NCBI GenBank assembly: GCA_018883245.1
Contig: VEQL01000024.1
Coordinates: 1 to 38,186, forward strand
Source of the DNA: Chthoniobacterales bacterium
GTDB lineage: Bacteria > Verrucomicrobiota > Verrucomicrobiia > Chthoniobacterales > JACTMZ01
Length of the DNA stretch: 38,186 nucleotides
Direction: 5' to 3'
Positions 25,188 through 37,890 of the stretch are shown piece after piece. Position 1 is the first letter of the stretch, and each line of letters starts with the position of its first letter. The position numbers and the translations under genes are program-made. The notes under the pieces were generated by a model. That model was not told the DNA's origin and did no database searches. It was given only the letters and a program-made list of their open reading frames with translations.

Positions 25188-26377
25188 TCAGGCTGGGTTT
25201 TCGAGGCGCAGGAGGAGGACTGGGCGGGTGTTTTTGCGTGGAGGATGGAGCAAGACCGAGCAGGAGCCGTCGGGATGCAGGCATCGGGTGACCAGGGTGG
25301 CCGGAGGTTGTTCCAGGCGCAGGCGCTGGGAGCCGATGGCGATGCGGCCATCGGAGCCGACACGGGTCTGGGAGCGTTGGCTGAAGACGTAGGGCCACCA
25401 AGGGCACTTGGGGGCGGGAAGCAAGGCGCAGCGGCCTTGCTTTTTGGCGAGGTTCCAAGCGGCTTGGGGCGTGGAGCGGATCTCGCGATGGATCTCGCGC
25501 CGGTTGCGATGATCACGCAAGGAGTCGATCCAAGTGTTGGCCTCCGGCAGGGTGGAGACGTGTTCGGCGGCGAAGAGTGCCGGCAGGCGTTTTTGCCAGT
25601 AGCCGTGAGCGCGTTCGATTTTGCCTTTGGCTTGGGGCGTGGGGGCAAAGCGCAGGCTGACTTCGTAGAAGTGCAGGGCGGCGCCGAGTTGGGTGAAGGC
25701 CTCTGGAGTGTGGGCGAAGAAAAAGGAGTGGTAATCGACGTAAAGGGCCAGCGGCAGGCCGAAGCAACGGAACGCGCCGCAGAGCAGGTCAAAGTGAGCC
25801 AGCAAGGTCTCGCGCGGGTAGAGCCGCGCGGCGGGAATGAGGCCGGCTGTGGTCGTCGATGAGTTCCAAGAGAACCGGCTGGTGGTCTCGGTGGGCAAAC
25901 CAGCGATGGGGTGAAGCATCGTATTGCCAGAGCTGGCCGATCTGGGCGACTTGCCAGCGGCGCACGGGCTTGGGGTGGGTTTTGTAGCGGGTGTCTGGAG
26001 CGAGGTTCTCTCGTAAAGCAAACCTGCGGACGGAGGCCCGATCCAAGCGCCGGTTGTGGCGGCGCAGGACCTCGGAGGCGGCGAAGCTGTAGGAGACCGG
26101 TGGGCGGGCCCCGAGCAGTTTGTGCAAGAGCTCGATGACGTTGGCTGGCCAGTCTTGCCGATGATCTCCGCCGGAGCGGCCGGGGACCCAGCGCGCTTGG
26201 CGCCGCTCGGCGCAGGCCCGCAGGTAGGCGCTGTAGAGGACGTAAAACCTGCTGCGGCTCACACCCAACTCGCCAGCCGCCTGACGTGCATCGATCAGAT
26301 CGCGGCGAAAACGGGCGAAGACATCACGGATAAAAGGCCCGGCGTGGCGAGCCGACAACTGCTGGTATTTTTTTCAT
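25188..26377 (-). pseudogene. DDE transposase with two frameshifts
   Basis: The reading starts at ATG (26375-26377), followed by seven A. One A too many shifts the frame; without it the protein opens MKKYQQLSARHAGPFIRDVFARF. It continues through an HTH region (GELGVSRSRFYVLYSAYL), RRWQVAQIGQLWQYDASPHRW with the first Asp, and LLELIDDHSR. There, an extra base at 25842 shifts the frame again; the second part resumes LIPAARLYPRETLLAHFDLL, then LYVDYHSFFF (second Asp) and GKIERAHGYWQKRLP (Glu), ending at 25188. Removing two bases gives exactly 396 codons including stop. The order of motifs is that of rve-type transposases of the IS481/IS1202-like group. Without slippage the gene is dead. Confidence 0.85.
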
Positions 26378-26408
26378 CAGCCCGAACCTACCCCACCACG
26401 GACTCGCA

Positions 26409-26461
26409 AGCGCGCAATTTGCTCCGCCTGCGCTACGCTCCGGCTCCGCAAATTGCGCGCT
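26409..26461. repeat. 14-bp perfect inverted repeat upstream of the transposase
   Basis: AGCGCGCAATTTGC (26409-26422) and its exact complement GCAAATTGCGCGCT (26448-26461) enclose 25 bases. On RNA entering from the right end it would form a strong hairpin about 30 bases before the transposase start at 26377. Such structures can insulate a transposase gene from outside transcription. Confidence 0.7.
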
Positions 26462-26523
26462 GTCCTGGTTTGATCGCACACTGTCCTGGTTTGACCGCAC
26501 ACTGTCTCGGTTTGATCGCACCG
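26461..26523 (+). repeat. Three tandem 21-bp units, right end of the insertion sequence
   Basis: Units at 26461-26481, 26482-26502 and 26503-26523 share TGTCCTGGTTTGA(T/C)CGCAC, the outermost being slightly degenerate (TGTCTCGG). The same motif appears inverted at the left end. They encode a heptad-like artefact in one frame and are best read as transposase-binding sites, not as coding sequence. Confidence 0.8.
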
Positions 26524-26528
26524 CGACA

Positions 26529-26544
26529 AACGAAAGCAGCCGCG
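26529..26544. repeat. Direct repeat (target duplication), flavoprotein side
   Basis: AACGAAAGCAGCCGCG, identical to 25107-25122. It ends four bases before the end of the flavoprotein gene. One further A before each copy also matches, so the exact border is uncertain by one base. Confidence 0.85.
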
Positions 26545-26548
26545 GCCG

Positions 26549-27941
26549 TCAGCCGGCGAGTTCCTCCGCGGGGTAGGTCCAAATTTCGCTCAGTGTCGGA
26601 TGGTAATGGGGCGTGCGTGCGAATTCGGCCGCCGTGGCCCGGTAGCGCATGGCGACCACCACCTCGTGGATCAGCTCCGAGGCATGCGGACCGACCACCG
26701 CCCCGCCGACCAGTTCCCCCGTTTTCCGGTCGGCGATCAACTTCACCGCGCCGTCGATTTTGCCCTGCACCAGCGATTTCCCGTGATCGTCGAACGGATA
26801 CGAGGCCGCGGCGACGTCCATGCCGAGTTCCCGCGCCTCGCGCTCTGTCAGCCCGACCATGGCGGCTTCCGGTTGGGTGAACACGGCGAACAGGCGAAGC
26901 CGGTAGTCCGTCGTCTCGAGCGCTTCGCCCGATCCGCGCAACAAGCGCGCCGCATTGCGGGCGGCGATTTCACCCTGTTCGATGGCGATGTGGACAATCT
27001 CCAGTTTCCCGGTCACGTCGCCGGCGCCGAAAATGTGCGGCACGGCGGTCTGTTGCGTGTCGCTTGTTGCAAGTGGACGGCCGGCGGCGGCCTCGATCCC
27101 CGCCGCGGGCAAATCAAGTCCTCCCGTGGCGGCATCGCGGCCGAGGGCGAGCAGGATCTCCCGGGCTTCGAGCGTCTCTTCGCGGTCTTCGTGGCCGATG
27201 CGAACCCACTTGCCGCGCGGACCTCTTCCGGCGGAAATAATTTTGCATCCGGTGACAAACTTCGTCCCGTGGCGTTCCATGCCGCGCTGCACGGCATCGG
27301 CCACGTCCGCGTCCATCGAGCTGAGGATCTGCCTGCTGCGTTGCACCACCGTCACGCGCGATCCGAGTGCCGTGTGGTAATGCGCCATTTCCAGCGCCAC
27401 GGGTCCCGCGCCGAGAACGATGAGCGATGCGGGCGGCCGCGGGTTGTCGAGCACGTCATCGCTGGTCAGGGGCTGTGCGTCGGCCAGTCCCGGGATGTCC
27501 GGATGACGGATCACCGATCCGGTGGCGACAATGATCGTGCGAGCGGATAGGTTATGCTCCGTTCCCTCCGCCTCCCTGACGCGGAGCGTGTGCGGGTCCG
27601 CGAACCGCGCATGCCCCCGGATCAGCTGGAATTGCCCGTTCTCGAGCTGCTCCGCCCGGTAGCGGGCGAATTCCGCCACCAGGCGTTTTTTGCGGGCGAT
27701 GATTTTTTCGCCGTCGAAAGAAATGTCCTTTGCGTGCAGGCCGAATTCTTCCGCTTCTTTCATTTCCAGCATGCGGTTGGCCGACTCGATGAGCGTCTTG
27801 CTCGGCATGCAGCCGCGGAGGATGCAGAGGCCGCCCAGTTCCGCGGAGCCGTCGATGACGGCGGTGCGCAGGCCTTCGCGGCTTGCAGTGCGCGCGGCGG
27901 CATAACCTGCGCTCCCGCCACCGATCACCACCAGGTCGAAA

Positions 27942-27949
<8 letters not shown>
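26549..27949 (-). CDS. Dihydrolipoamide-dehydrogenase-like flavoprotein
   Basis: A 466-residue class I pyridine nucleotide-disulfide oxidoreductase. It has the FAD-binding VVIGGGSAGYAAAR, the redox disulfide Cys42/Cys47 (GGLCILRGCMPSK), the NAD(P)H loop LGAGPVALEMAHYH, the second FAD motif HIFGAGDV, and the C-terminal dimer motif HYHPTLSE with His450 and Glu455, as in lipoamide dehydrogenase. No 2-oxoacid dehydrogenase E1/E2 or glycine-cleavage gene is near, so a lipoamide substrate is not certain; related enzymes reduce other disulfides, quinones or mercury. The ATG at 27947-27949 overlaps the end of the upstream glycosyltransferase gene by eight bases, so they form an operon. Confidence 0.88.
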
Positions 27950-32202
<4,253 letters not shown>

Positions 32203-32215
32203 GAAATCCGATCCC

Positions 32216-33265
32216 ATGCCTCCCAAAGCCGCCGAATCCAAAGCCGAACCCGTCGCCGACAAAGCTGCCGCGCAACGCAACAAGAACCTCGACCTTGCCC
32301 TGCAGCAGATCGCCAAGGATTACGGCGACGGCGCGATCATGCGCCTCGGCGACCATTCGACGGCCGACATCGAAGTCATTCCCACGGGCAACATCATGAT
32401 CGACCGCGCCCTCGGCGTGGGCGGTTTCCCGCGCGGCCGCATCATCGAGGTTTACGGCCCCGAGTCCTCGGGCAAAACGACGCTCACGCTCACCGTCATC
32501 GCCCAGGCGCAGAAGCGCGGCGGCCTGGCCGCCTTCATCGATGTCGAGCACGCGCTCGACCCGAAATACGCGCAGCGTCTCGGCGTGAACCTCGACGATC
32601 TCCTCGTGTCGCAGCCGAGTTCGGGCGAGGAAGCGCTCCGCATCTGCGAAACGCTCGTCCGCTCCAACGCGCTCGACGTCATCGTGCTCGACTCCGTTGC
32701 CGCGCTCGTGACCAAGCAGGAACTCGAAGGCGAAATCGGCGATTCGACCGTCGGCACGCAGGCCCGGTTGATGAGCGCGGCCATGCGCAAACTCACCGCA
32801 TTGATTTCCAAAGCCCGCACCTGCTGCATCTTCACCAACCAGATCCGCGAAAAAATCGGTGTCATGTTCGGCAATCCCGAAACCACGCCCGGCGGCAAGG
32901 CGCTCAAATTCTATTCCTCGGTGCGCTGCGATATCCGCCGCATCGGCGCCATCAAGCAGGCCGACGGAGCCGTCACCGGCAACCGCACGCGCGTCAAGGT
33001 GGTGAAAAACAAAGTCGCCCCGCCGTTCACCGAAGCCGAGTTCGACATCATGTATAACGAGGGAATTTCCAATGTCGGTTCGCTCATCGACATCGCCCTG
33101 GAAAAAGGCGTGCTCGAAAAGCGCGGCAGCTGGCTCAGCTTCAAGGGCAACCAGCTTGCGCAGGGGCGCGACGCCGCCAAGGACGCGCTCAAATCCGACG
33201 AAAAGCTCTACAAGGAAATCGAAACCGCCACGCTCGCCGCCTTGAACGCGACGGAGGCGGCATAA
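32216..33265 (+). CDS. recA: RecA recombinase
   Basis: A 349-residue recombinase. Walker [12 protein letters not shown] is at residues 81-91, Walker [13 protein letters not shown], the L1/L2 loops lie around [15 protein letters not shown] and [23 protein letters not shown] (in parts), and the C-terminal region ends in acidic/alanine-rich residues. RecA filaments drive strand exchange and stimulate LexA self-cleavage. The ATG at 32216 ([12 protein letters not shown]) was preferred to an upstream in-frame ATG at 32171, which lies inside gyrB. Only 13 bases separate it from the gyrB stop, and I see no LexA-type palindrome in that gap, so readthrough from gyrB is the simplest expression model. 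Confidence 0.97.
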   Translation: MPPKAAESKAEPVADKAAAQRNKNLDLALQQIAKDYGDGAIMRLGDHSTADIEVIPTGNIMIDRALGVGGFPRGRIIEVYGPESSGKTTLTLTVIAQAQKRGGLAAFIDVEHALDPKYAQRLGVNLDDLLVSQPSSGEEALRICETLVRSNALDVIVLDSVAALVTKQELEGEIGDSTVGTQARLMSAAMRKLTALISKARTCCIFTNQIREKIGVMFGNPETTPGGKALKFYSSVRCDIRRIGAIKQADGAVTGNRTRVKVVKNKVAPPFTEAEFDIMYNEGISNVGSLIDIALEKGVLEKRGSWLSFKGNQLAQGRDAAKDALKSDEKLYKEIETATLAALNATEAA

Positions 33266-33333
33266 GCCGCGATCGGCGCCGCGACAACCTGTAGCGTCGG
33301 CATCCTGCCGGCGAATACTCCGCTTACCACGAC

Positions 33334-34521
33334 ATGAACATCCACGAATACCAAGCCAAGGAACTGCTGACCAAGTTCGGCGCCGACAATCCGCGCGGAT
33401 CGGTGGCGCGCACGCCCGCGGAGGCGGAAAAAGTCGCCCGCGAACTCGGCACCAACTCCATCGTGGTCAAAGCCCAGATCCACGCCGGCGGCCGCGGCAA
33501 GGGGACGTTCACCAACGGCTTCAAGGGCGGGGTCCAGCTCTGCAAGACCGCCGGCCAGGCCCGCGACATCGCCTCCAAGATGATCGGACAAACCTTGGTC
33601 ACGCACCAGACCGGCCCCGAGGGGCGCGTGGTGAACCAGGTGCTTGTCGCCGAGTCGGTCGAGATCGAGAAGGAATTTTATTTCGCCATCCTCATGGATC
33701 GCGCGACGGGCGCTCCGGTCATCGTGGCCAGCCGCGAGGGAGGGATGGATATCGAGGAAGTCGCGGCCAAGAGTCCGGAAAAGATCATCCGCGAGCCGGT
33801 CGATCCGGCGTGGGGCCTCCAGCCCTACCAGACGCGCAAGCTCGCCCGGGAACTCGGCTTCGCCCCGTCGAAAATGCGCCCCGCCTGCAAGTTGTTCGCC
33901 GCGCTTTACCGCTGCTTCATCGCCTGCGATTGCTCGATGGTCGAGATCAACCCCCTCGTGCTCACCAAGGGCGGCGATGTGCTCGCGCTCGACGCCAAAT
34001 TTTCCTTCGACGACAACGCCCTTTTCCGTCATCCGGAGATCGTCGCCCTGCGCGACGAGGCCGAGGAGGATCCGCGGGAGGTGGCCGCCGCCAAACATCA
34101 CCTCAGCTATATCGGGCTCGACGGCAACATCGGCTGCATGGTCAACGGTGCGGGTCTCGCCATGGCCACGATGGACATCATCAAGCACCACGGCGGCGCG
34201 CCGGCCAACTTCCTCGACGTGGGCGGCGGGGCCAGCGAAGAGCAGGTCACCGAGGCGTTCAAAATCCTGCTCTCCGACCCCAAGGTCAAAGCCATCCTCG
34301 TGAACATTTTCGGCGGCATCATGAAGTGCGATATCATTGCGCAGGGCGTGATGAACGCCGCCAAAGCACTGAAGCTCGAGATCCCGCTTGTCGTCCGCCT
34401 CGAGGGCACGAACGTGGAGCAGGGCCGCAAACTGCTGGCCTCTTCCGGACTCGCCGTCATCTCCGCCGCCGATCTCGACGACGCGGCGAAGCAAGTGGTC
34501 GCTCTCGCACGGGGGAAATAA
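33334..34521 (+). CDS. sucC: Succinyl-CoA synthetase (ADP/GDP-forming), beta subunit
   Basis: A 395-residue ATP-grasp subunit of the TCA-cycle enzyme that makes ATP or GTP from succinyl-CoA. It starts with the invariant [16 protein letters not shown], then [61 protein letters not shown] (in parts) with metal ligands, and the CoA/succinate region [17 protein letters not shown] and [16 protein letters not shown]. Its stop is followed after four bases by sucD. The 68-base gap after recA contains no clear terminator or promoter. Confidence 0.97.
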   Translation: MNIHEYQAKELLTKFGADNPRGSVARTPAEAEKVARELGTNSIVVKAQIHAGGRGKGTFTNGFKGGVQLCKTAGQARDIASKMIGQTLVTHQTGPEGRVVNQVLVAESVEIEKEFYFAILMDRATGAPVIVASREGGMDIEEVAAKSPEKIIREPVDPAWGLQPYQTRKLARELGFAPSKMRPACKLFAALYRCFIACDCSMVEINPLVLTKGGDVLALDAKFSFDDNALFRHPEIVALRDEAEEDPREVAAAKHHLSYIGLDGNIGCMVNGAGLAMATMDIIKHHGGAPANFLDVGGGASEEQVTEAFKILLSDPKVKAILVNIFGGIMKCDIIAQGVMNAAKALKLEIPLVVRLEGTNVEQGRKLLASSGLAVISAADLDDAAKQVVALARGK

Positions 34522-34525
34522 TCTC

Positions 34526-35398
34526 ATGTCCGTTCTCGTTGACAAAAACACCCGCCTGGTTGTCCAGGGCATCACCGGAAAGTCCGGCGCTTTCCACACC
34601 CGCAACTGCATGGAATACGGCACCAACGTCGTGGCCGGGGTCACTCCCGCGCGCGGAGGCGAGATGTTCGATGACAAAGTGCCCATCTTCGACACGGTGC
34701 ACGAAGCGCGCAAGCAGACCGGTTGCAATGCGACCATGATTTTTGTCCCGCCCGAGTTCGCCGCCGATGCCATCCTCGAAGCCGCCGATGCGGGCGTCGA
34801 ATTGATCGTCTGCATCACCGAGGGAATCCCGGTCATGGACATGATGCGCGTGAAGGAAGTGCTCAAGACCTTCAAGTCGCGCCTCATCGGCCCCAACTGC
34901 CCGGGCATCATCACCCCGGGCCAGTGCAAGATCGGCATCATGCCCGGCTACATCCACAAGCCCGGGCACATCGGCGTCGTTTCGCGTTCCGGCACCCTCA
35001 CCTACGAAGCCGTCTGGCAGTTGACCAGCCGCGGGGTCGGCCAATCGACCTGCATCGGCATTGGCGGTGATCCGATCATCGGCACGACCACGCTCGATGC
35101 GGTCAAACTTTTCGCCGCCGATCCGGAGACCCACGGCATCATCCTCATCGGCGAAATCGGCGGAAGCGCGGAGGAAGAAGCCGCCGCGTGGCTCAAGGAA
35201 AATTGCGACAAGCCCGTTGCCGGATTCATCGCCGGTGCCACCGCCCCTCCCGGACGCCGCATGGGTCATGCCGGCGCCATCATCTCCGGAGGCAAAGGCA
35301 CGGCATCCGCGAAGAAAGACGCCCTGCGCGCCGCCGGCATTGTCGTGGCCGAGACACCCAGCACCATTGCCGACACGCTGCTCGCGGTGATGAAGTAA
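34526..35398 (+). CDS. sucD: Succinyl-CoA synthetase (ADP/GDP-forming), alpha subunit
   Basis: A 290-residue subunit of the usual length. It binds CoA through the N-terminal Rossmann domain ([22 protein letters not shown]) and carries the phosphorylated His248 in [34 protein letters not shown] and [16 protein letters not shown] are further family motifs. The ATG at 34526 opens [10 protein letters not shown]; an in-frame ATG at 34388 lies inside sucC and is rejected. It forms the sucCD operon. Confidence 0.97.
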   Translation: MSVLVDKNTRLVVQGITGKSGAFHTRNCMEYGTNVVAGVTPARGGEMFDDKVPIFDTVHEARKQTGCNATMIFVPPEFAADAILEAADAGVELIVCITEGIPVMDMMRVKEVLKTFKSRLIGPNCPGIITPGQCKIGIMPGYIHKPGHIGVVSRSGTLTYEAVWQLTSRGVGQSTCIGIGGDPIIGTTTLDAVKLFAADPETHGIILIGEIGGSAEEEAAAWLKENCDKPVAGFIAGATAPPGRRMGHAGAIISGGKGTASAKKDALRAAGIVVAETPSTIADTLLAVMK

Positions 35399-35458
35399 AG
35401 GTTGCGGATCCCGCGGTCTCGCCGCGGCACGCGAAAAAACTTTCACCCGTCCATCCGA

Positions 35459-35487
35459 TTGACCGCTGCACTCGGGAAAGGTATATA
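35459..35487 (+). promoter_or_regulatory. Predicted vapBC promoter with palindromic operator
   Basis: TTGACC (35459-35464), a 17-base spacer and TATATA (35482-35487) form a strong sigma-70-type promoter. The palindrome GGTATATACC (35480-35489) covers the -10 box and is the probable VapB/VapBC operator. The -10 ends six bases before the vapB ATG, so the transcript should begin at or next to the start codon. Confidence 0.7.
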
Positions 35488-35493
35488 CCATAT

Positions 35494-35727
35494 ATGACGA
35501 CGACACTTTTCATGAACGGACGCTCCCAAGCCGTGCGCTTGCCCAAGCAGTTGCGGTTGCCCGGAAAGCGCGCCAAAATTCGCCGCTTCGGCCGTGGTTT
35601 GCTTTTGGAGCCGATGGGCGATGAAAGCTGGCCGGAAGGCTACTTCGAGAAAGTGTTGATCAAAGACAACTCGTTCAAGCGGCCCGGTCAGGGCGAGGTG
35701 CCGCCACTTCCCGACCTTGAGCGGTGA
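35494..35727 (+). CDS. vapB: VapB-type antitoxin (AbrB-like)
   Basis: A 77-residue antitoxin. The N-terminal half is an AbrB/SpoVT swapped-hairpin DNA-binding domain with the typical wording LFMNGRSQAVRLPKQLRLPG and IRRFGRGLLLEP. The C-terminal half (about 45-77), containing SWPEGYFEKVL, is the likely toxin-wrapping segment. It should neutralise the next gene product and, with it, repress the operon through the palindrome over the promoter. The ATG at 35494 has no Shine-Dalgarno site between it and the predicted transcription start. Its stop overlaps the GTG of vapC (GTGA). Confidence 0.92.
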   Translation: MTTTLFMNGRSQAVRLPKQLRLPGKRAKIRRFGRGLLLEPMGDESWPEGYFEKVLIKDNSFKRPGQGEVPPLPDLER

Positions 35728-36122
35728 CCCATTTGCTCGACACCGATGTTTGCGTGGCGGTGCTGCGTGGGATGAAAGCCGTGCAGGAGCGCTTGCGAAT
35801 GCTTTCTCCCGATGATGTGGGTGTTTCGACGGTTTCGATCTACGAGCTGTTTGCCGGTGTGGAGCGTTGCCGTGACCCCCGTGCCGAAGGACGGAAAGTT
35901 GAGCGCTTTTTGGCCCCGCTGCACATTCTGACTCTCGACCGTGAATCGGCCCGGCGGGCGGCCAAGGTCAGGGCAAAGTTGCAAGAGTCCGGCACAGTTA
36001 TCGGCCCCTACGATTTGCTCCTGGCCGGGCAGGCGCTGGCTTTGGAAGTCAAGCTGGTCACACGCAACACGCGCGAATTTTCCCGCGTTGCCGGGTTGAA
36101 ACTGGAAGATTGGCTGAGCTGA
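35724..36122 (+). CDS. vapC: VapC-type PIN-domain toxin
   Basis: A 132-residue PIN-domain RNase. The acidic catalytic residues are present: Asp6 in HLLDTDVC, Glu41 in SIYELFAGV, Asp97 in GPYDLLLAG; the fourth position is the usual TRNTREF (Asn115). VapC toxins are Mg2+-dependent ribonucleases that cut tRNA or rRNA and stop translation when the antitoxin is lost. The GTG at 35724 overlaps the vapB stop by four bases, the typical coupling. All catalytic residues are intact, so the toxin should be functional. It is followed by a degraded nucleotidyltransferase-like gene. Confidence 0.94.
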   Translation: MTHLLDTDVCVAVLRGMKAVQERLRMLSPDDVGVSTVSIYELFAGVERCRDPRAEGRKVERFLAPLHILTLDRESARRAAKVRAKLQESGTVIGPYDLLLAGQALALEVKLVTRNTREFSRVAGLKLEDWLS

Positions 36123-36169
36123 TTTTTCCGATCCGGCGCCCGCGATTTTCCAGCGTGGACTCGATGTTC

Positions 36170-36466
36170 TCAAACGAGACCTTCGATGTCCGCCAGATCC
36201 TTGGCTCGGCCGGGAGCTTCTTTGTTTCGGCGGAATGATTGCCGGTCATGAACGGCAAGTTGGATCCCCTCCAAAACAACCTCGCCGCGCCTGCCGCATA
36301 CATCGTCGAAATTCAATGCGGTCAGTCCGGTCAAAATATCGATACGGTTGGGTGCAACACCAAGTTGAATCACTTGATCCGGTTGCTCGAAATTAGCGGC
36401 TCGGAATTTTCGAACCAAGCGTTCGATCATCTGCAAACTATGCAGCGCCCGGTGTCGTGGCACCAA
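36170..36466 (-). pseudogene. C-terminal remnant of a nucleotidyltransferase-like protein
   Basis: The 98-residue frame ends with a pattern I recognise from bacterial nucleotidyltransferase-fold proteins (MNT-like / DUF6036 type): VIQLGVAPNRIDILTGLTALNF, then a strand-rich stretch, and FRRNKEAPGRAKDLADIEGL. In whole proteins this is the second half; the first half, with the GS...D.D catalytic loop, is missing, and the frame runs straight into the end of the next gene at 36471. The first 25 residues (MVPRHRALHSLQMIERLVRK) do not match the family. It is therefore probably a truncated copy. Such proteins often travel with toxin-antitoxin genes, here vapBC, 48 bases away on the other strand. Whether a short protein is still made is unknown. 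Confidence 0.6.
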
Positions 36467-36470
36467 GCCG

Positions 36471-37016
36471 CTATTGGCCGCACGCGGCGCGGATCATCTG
36501 CACGAAAGCAGGCTCGGCTTTTTCCACCGTCGGCGCGGGTCCGGTCATCTTGACATAGACGTCGCCGGCCGGGCTTTCGAGGATCGCCCCCACCAAAGCC
36601 TGACCCTCCAGCGGAGTGGTCGGTCCGCCGGGCATGCCGCTCTGGAAGGTGCCGCGCGCGCGGGCGAATGTCACCGGCACTTTGCCGATGGTTTCCTTGG
36701 CGGTTGCCGCGCCTTTCGAGTCGTTGTCCCCGTCGAACTGTCCGAACCAGCGATCGATATTCTGCTGCACGCCGCCGCCTTGGCCGGGTCCGAAGTGGAA
36801 CACCGTGATGACGGCCTCGCCCGCTTCGCCCGTTCCTTCGGGGCCGGGCACACGCAACTCCGCCTTGCGCATGGGCGAAGACGGTTCGACGGATTTCCAT
36901 GCCGCAGGCACGGTGAACGTGAAATCCCCGGCGCGGAACACCGGTTCCCCCGCTTGCGCGGAAAGCGCCGTCGCGGCAACTGCCAACGCAAGCAATGTGC
37001 GGCGCCTCAAGCGCAT
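36471..37016 (-). CDS. Secreted protein of unknown function
   Basis: A 181-residue protein with a Sec signal peptide (MRLRRRTLLALAVAATALSAQA, cleavage after Ala22). The mature part begins FRAGDFTFTVPAAWKSVEPSSPMRKAELRV, a beta-rich pattern seen in small exported proteins with a PsbP/lipocalin-like look, contains a Gly/Gln-rich loop (GPGQGGGVQQNIDRWFGQF), and ends VEKAEPAFVQMIRAACGQ. I do not recognise a named family. The start at 37014-37016 gives the signal peptide directly. It lies three bases after the rpsI stop, so it is probably transcribed with rplM-rpsI. Confidence 0.75.
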   Translation of the reverse strand: MRLRRRTLLALAVAATALSAQAGEPVFRAGDFTFTVPAAWKSVEPSSPMRKAELRVPGPEGTGEAGEAVITVFHFGPGQGGGVQQNIDRWFGQFDGDNDSKGAATAKETIGKVPVTFARARGTFQSGMPGGPTTPLEGQALVGAILESPAGDVYVKMTGPAPTVEKAEPAFVQMIRAACGQ

Positions 37017-37019
37017 GGC

Positions 37020-37409
37020 TTAGCGCTTGGAGAACTGGAAGCGCTTGCGCGCCCCGGGACGTCCGGGCTTCTTGCGCTCTTTCATCCGCGGATCGCGGGT
37101 GAGAAGACCGTTTTTCTTCAGCTCCGGACGAAGATTGGCATCGAGCTTGAGCAGTGCGCGTGCGATGGCGAGGCTGGCCGCCCCGGCTTGTCCGCTCACT
37201 CCGCCGCCCGAGGTCTTGAGAAAAATATCCACCGACTGGGAGCGTCCGCTGAGTTCCAGCGGGCGCAGGACCGCGGTCTGCAGGGTGGTCGTGGGGAAGT
37301 AGTCGTTGAACTCGCGGCTGTTGACTTCGATTTTGCCCGAGCCGGGCTTGAGGCGGACGCGCGCTACGGAAGTGCGGCGGCGGCCGGTGGCGGTGTGGAC
37401 TTCGGACAT
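37020..37409 (-). CDS. rpsI: Small ribosomal subunit protein uS9
   Basis: A 129-residue S9 of the usual length. It has TATGRRRTSVARVRLKPGSG at the start, FPTTTLQTAVLRPLE, the glycine-rich TSGGGVSGQAGAASLAIARALL (in parts), and the basic C-terminus RMKERKKPGRPGARKRFQFSKR, whose last Arg reaches the P-site tRNA in known ribosomes. The ATG at 37407-37409 follows the rplM stop by two bases. Confidence 0.98.
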   Translation of the reverse strand: MSEVHTATGRRRTSVARVRLKPGSGKIEVNSREFNDYFPTTTLQTAVLRPLELSGRSQSVDIFLKTSGGGVSGQAGAASLAIARALLKLDANLRPELKKNGLLTRDPRMKERKKPGRPGARKRFQFSKR

Positions 37410-37411
37410 GG

Positions 37412-37843
37412 TCAGGAAACTTTGAGTTCTTTGGGCTGCTGCGCGGCGTGCGGATGCTCCGCGCCGGCATAGACTTTGAGTTTGGTGAACTGGGCGCGCC
37501 CGAGCCGGTTGTGCGGGATCATGCCGCGCACGGCGCGCTCGACGAGCAATTCGGGCCGGCGCGCACGGCGCTGCTCGAAGGTTTCGCTTTTGTGCCCGCC
37601 GACGTAGCCGGAGAAGCTCATGTAGGTCTTGGCGGTCGGCTTTTTGCCGGTCACGCGGACTTTGGACGCATTGATCACCACGACGAAGTCGCCCGTGTCG
37701 CAGTGCGGGGTGAAGACCGGCTTGTTCTTGCCGCGCAGAACGTCGGCAACTTTGGTCGCGAGGCGCCCGAGGATCTGGTTCTCGGCGTCCACGACCCACC
37801 AGTTGCGCTTCACTTCCTCGGCTTTGGCGGAAAAGGTTTTCAT
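37412..37843 (-). CDS. rplM: Large ribosomal subunit protein uL13
   Basis: A 143-residue L13. It starts [30 protein letters not shown] in the family pattern, and includes [34 protein letters not shown] and [12 protein letters not shown]. It forms the conserved rplM-rpsI operon. The bases before the ATG (37841-37843) read CCAATTTTGCC and contain no Shine-Dalgarno sequence. Confidence 0.98.
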   Translation of the reverse strand: MKTFSAKAEEVKRNWWVVDAENQILGRLATKVADVLRGKNKPVFTPHCDTGDFVVVINASKVRVTGKKPTAKTYMSFSGYVGGHKSETFEQRRARRPELLVERAVRGMIPHNRLGRAQFTKLKVYAGAEHPHAAQQPKELKVS

Positions 37844-37860
37844 GGCAAAATTGGCCGGTC

Positions 37861-37890
37861 AGAATAGGTGGGTCGGCGGGACGAAGTCAA
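37861..37890 (-). promoter_or_regulatory. Predicted rplM-rpsI promoter
   Basis: On the minus strand TTGACT (37890-37885), an 18-base spacer and TATTCT (37866-37861) form a good sigma-70-type promoter. The expected transcription start near 37854 leaves a leader of about 11 bases without a Shine-Dalgarno site. Confidence 0.6.

Larger units (their letters stand above)
25123..26528 (-). mobile_element. Insertion sequence, about 1.4 kb, likely IS1202-family-like
   Basis: The element spans about 1406 bp between 16-bp direct repeats. Its ends are imperfect inverted repeats starting TGT: the outer 20 bases agree at 15 positions, and 21-bp repeat units extend inwards at both ends. It carries one DDE transposase gene (broken) on the minus strand, an inverted repeat upstream of that gene, and no passenger gene. 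From memory of the literature, long target duplications of 15-18 bp characterise one group (ISTde1) of the IS1202 family; the family name is therefore tentative. It is inserted between the bactofilin gene and the lipoamide-dehydrogenase-like gene. Confidence 0.8.

Noticed and set aside
26461-26523. Possible CRISPR or coding heptad repeat
   Set aside because: Three directly abutting 21-bp units have no spacers, and the same motif is inverted at the other end of the insertion sequence, which fits transposase-binding sites.
35411-35427. CCGCGG-TCTCG-CCGCGG hairpin as a sucD terminator
   Set aside because: The stem is only six pairs and no T-run follows on the plus strand; it may contribute to termination but I cannot support it.
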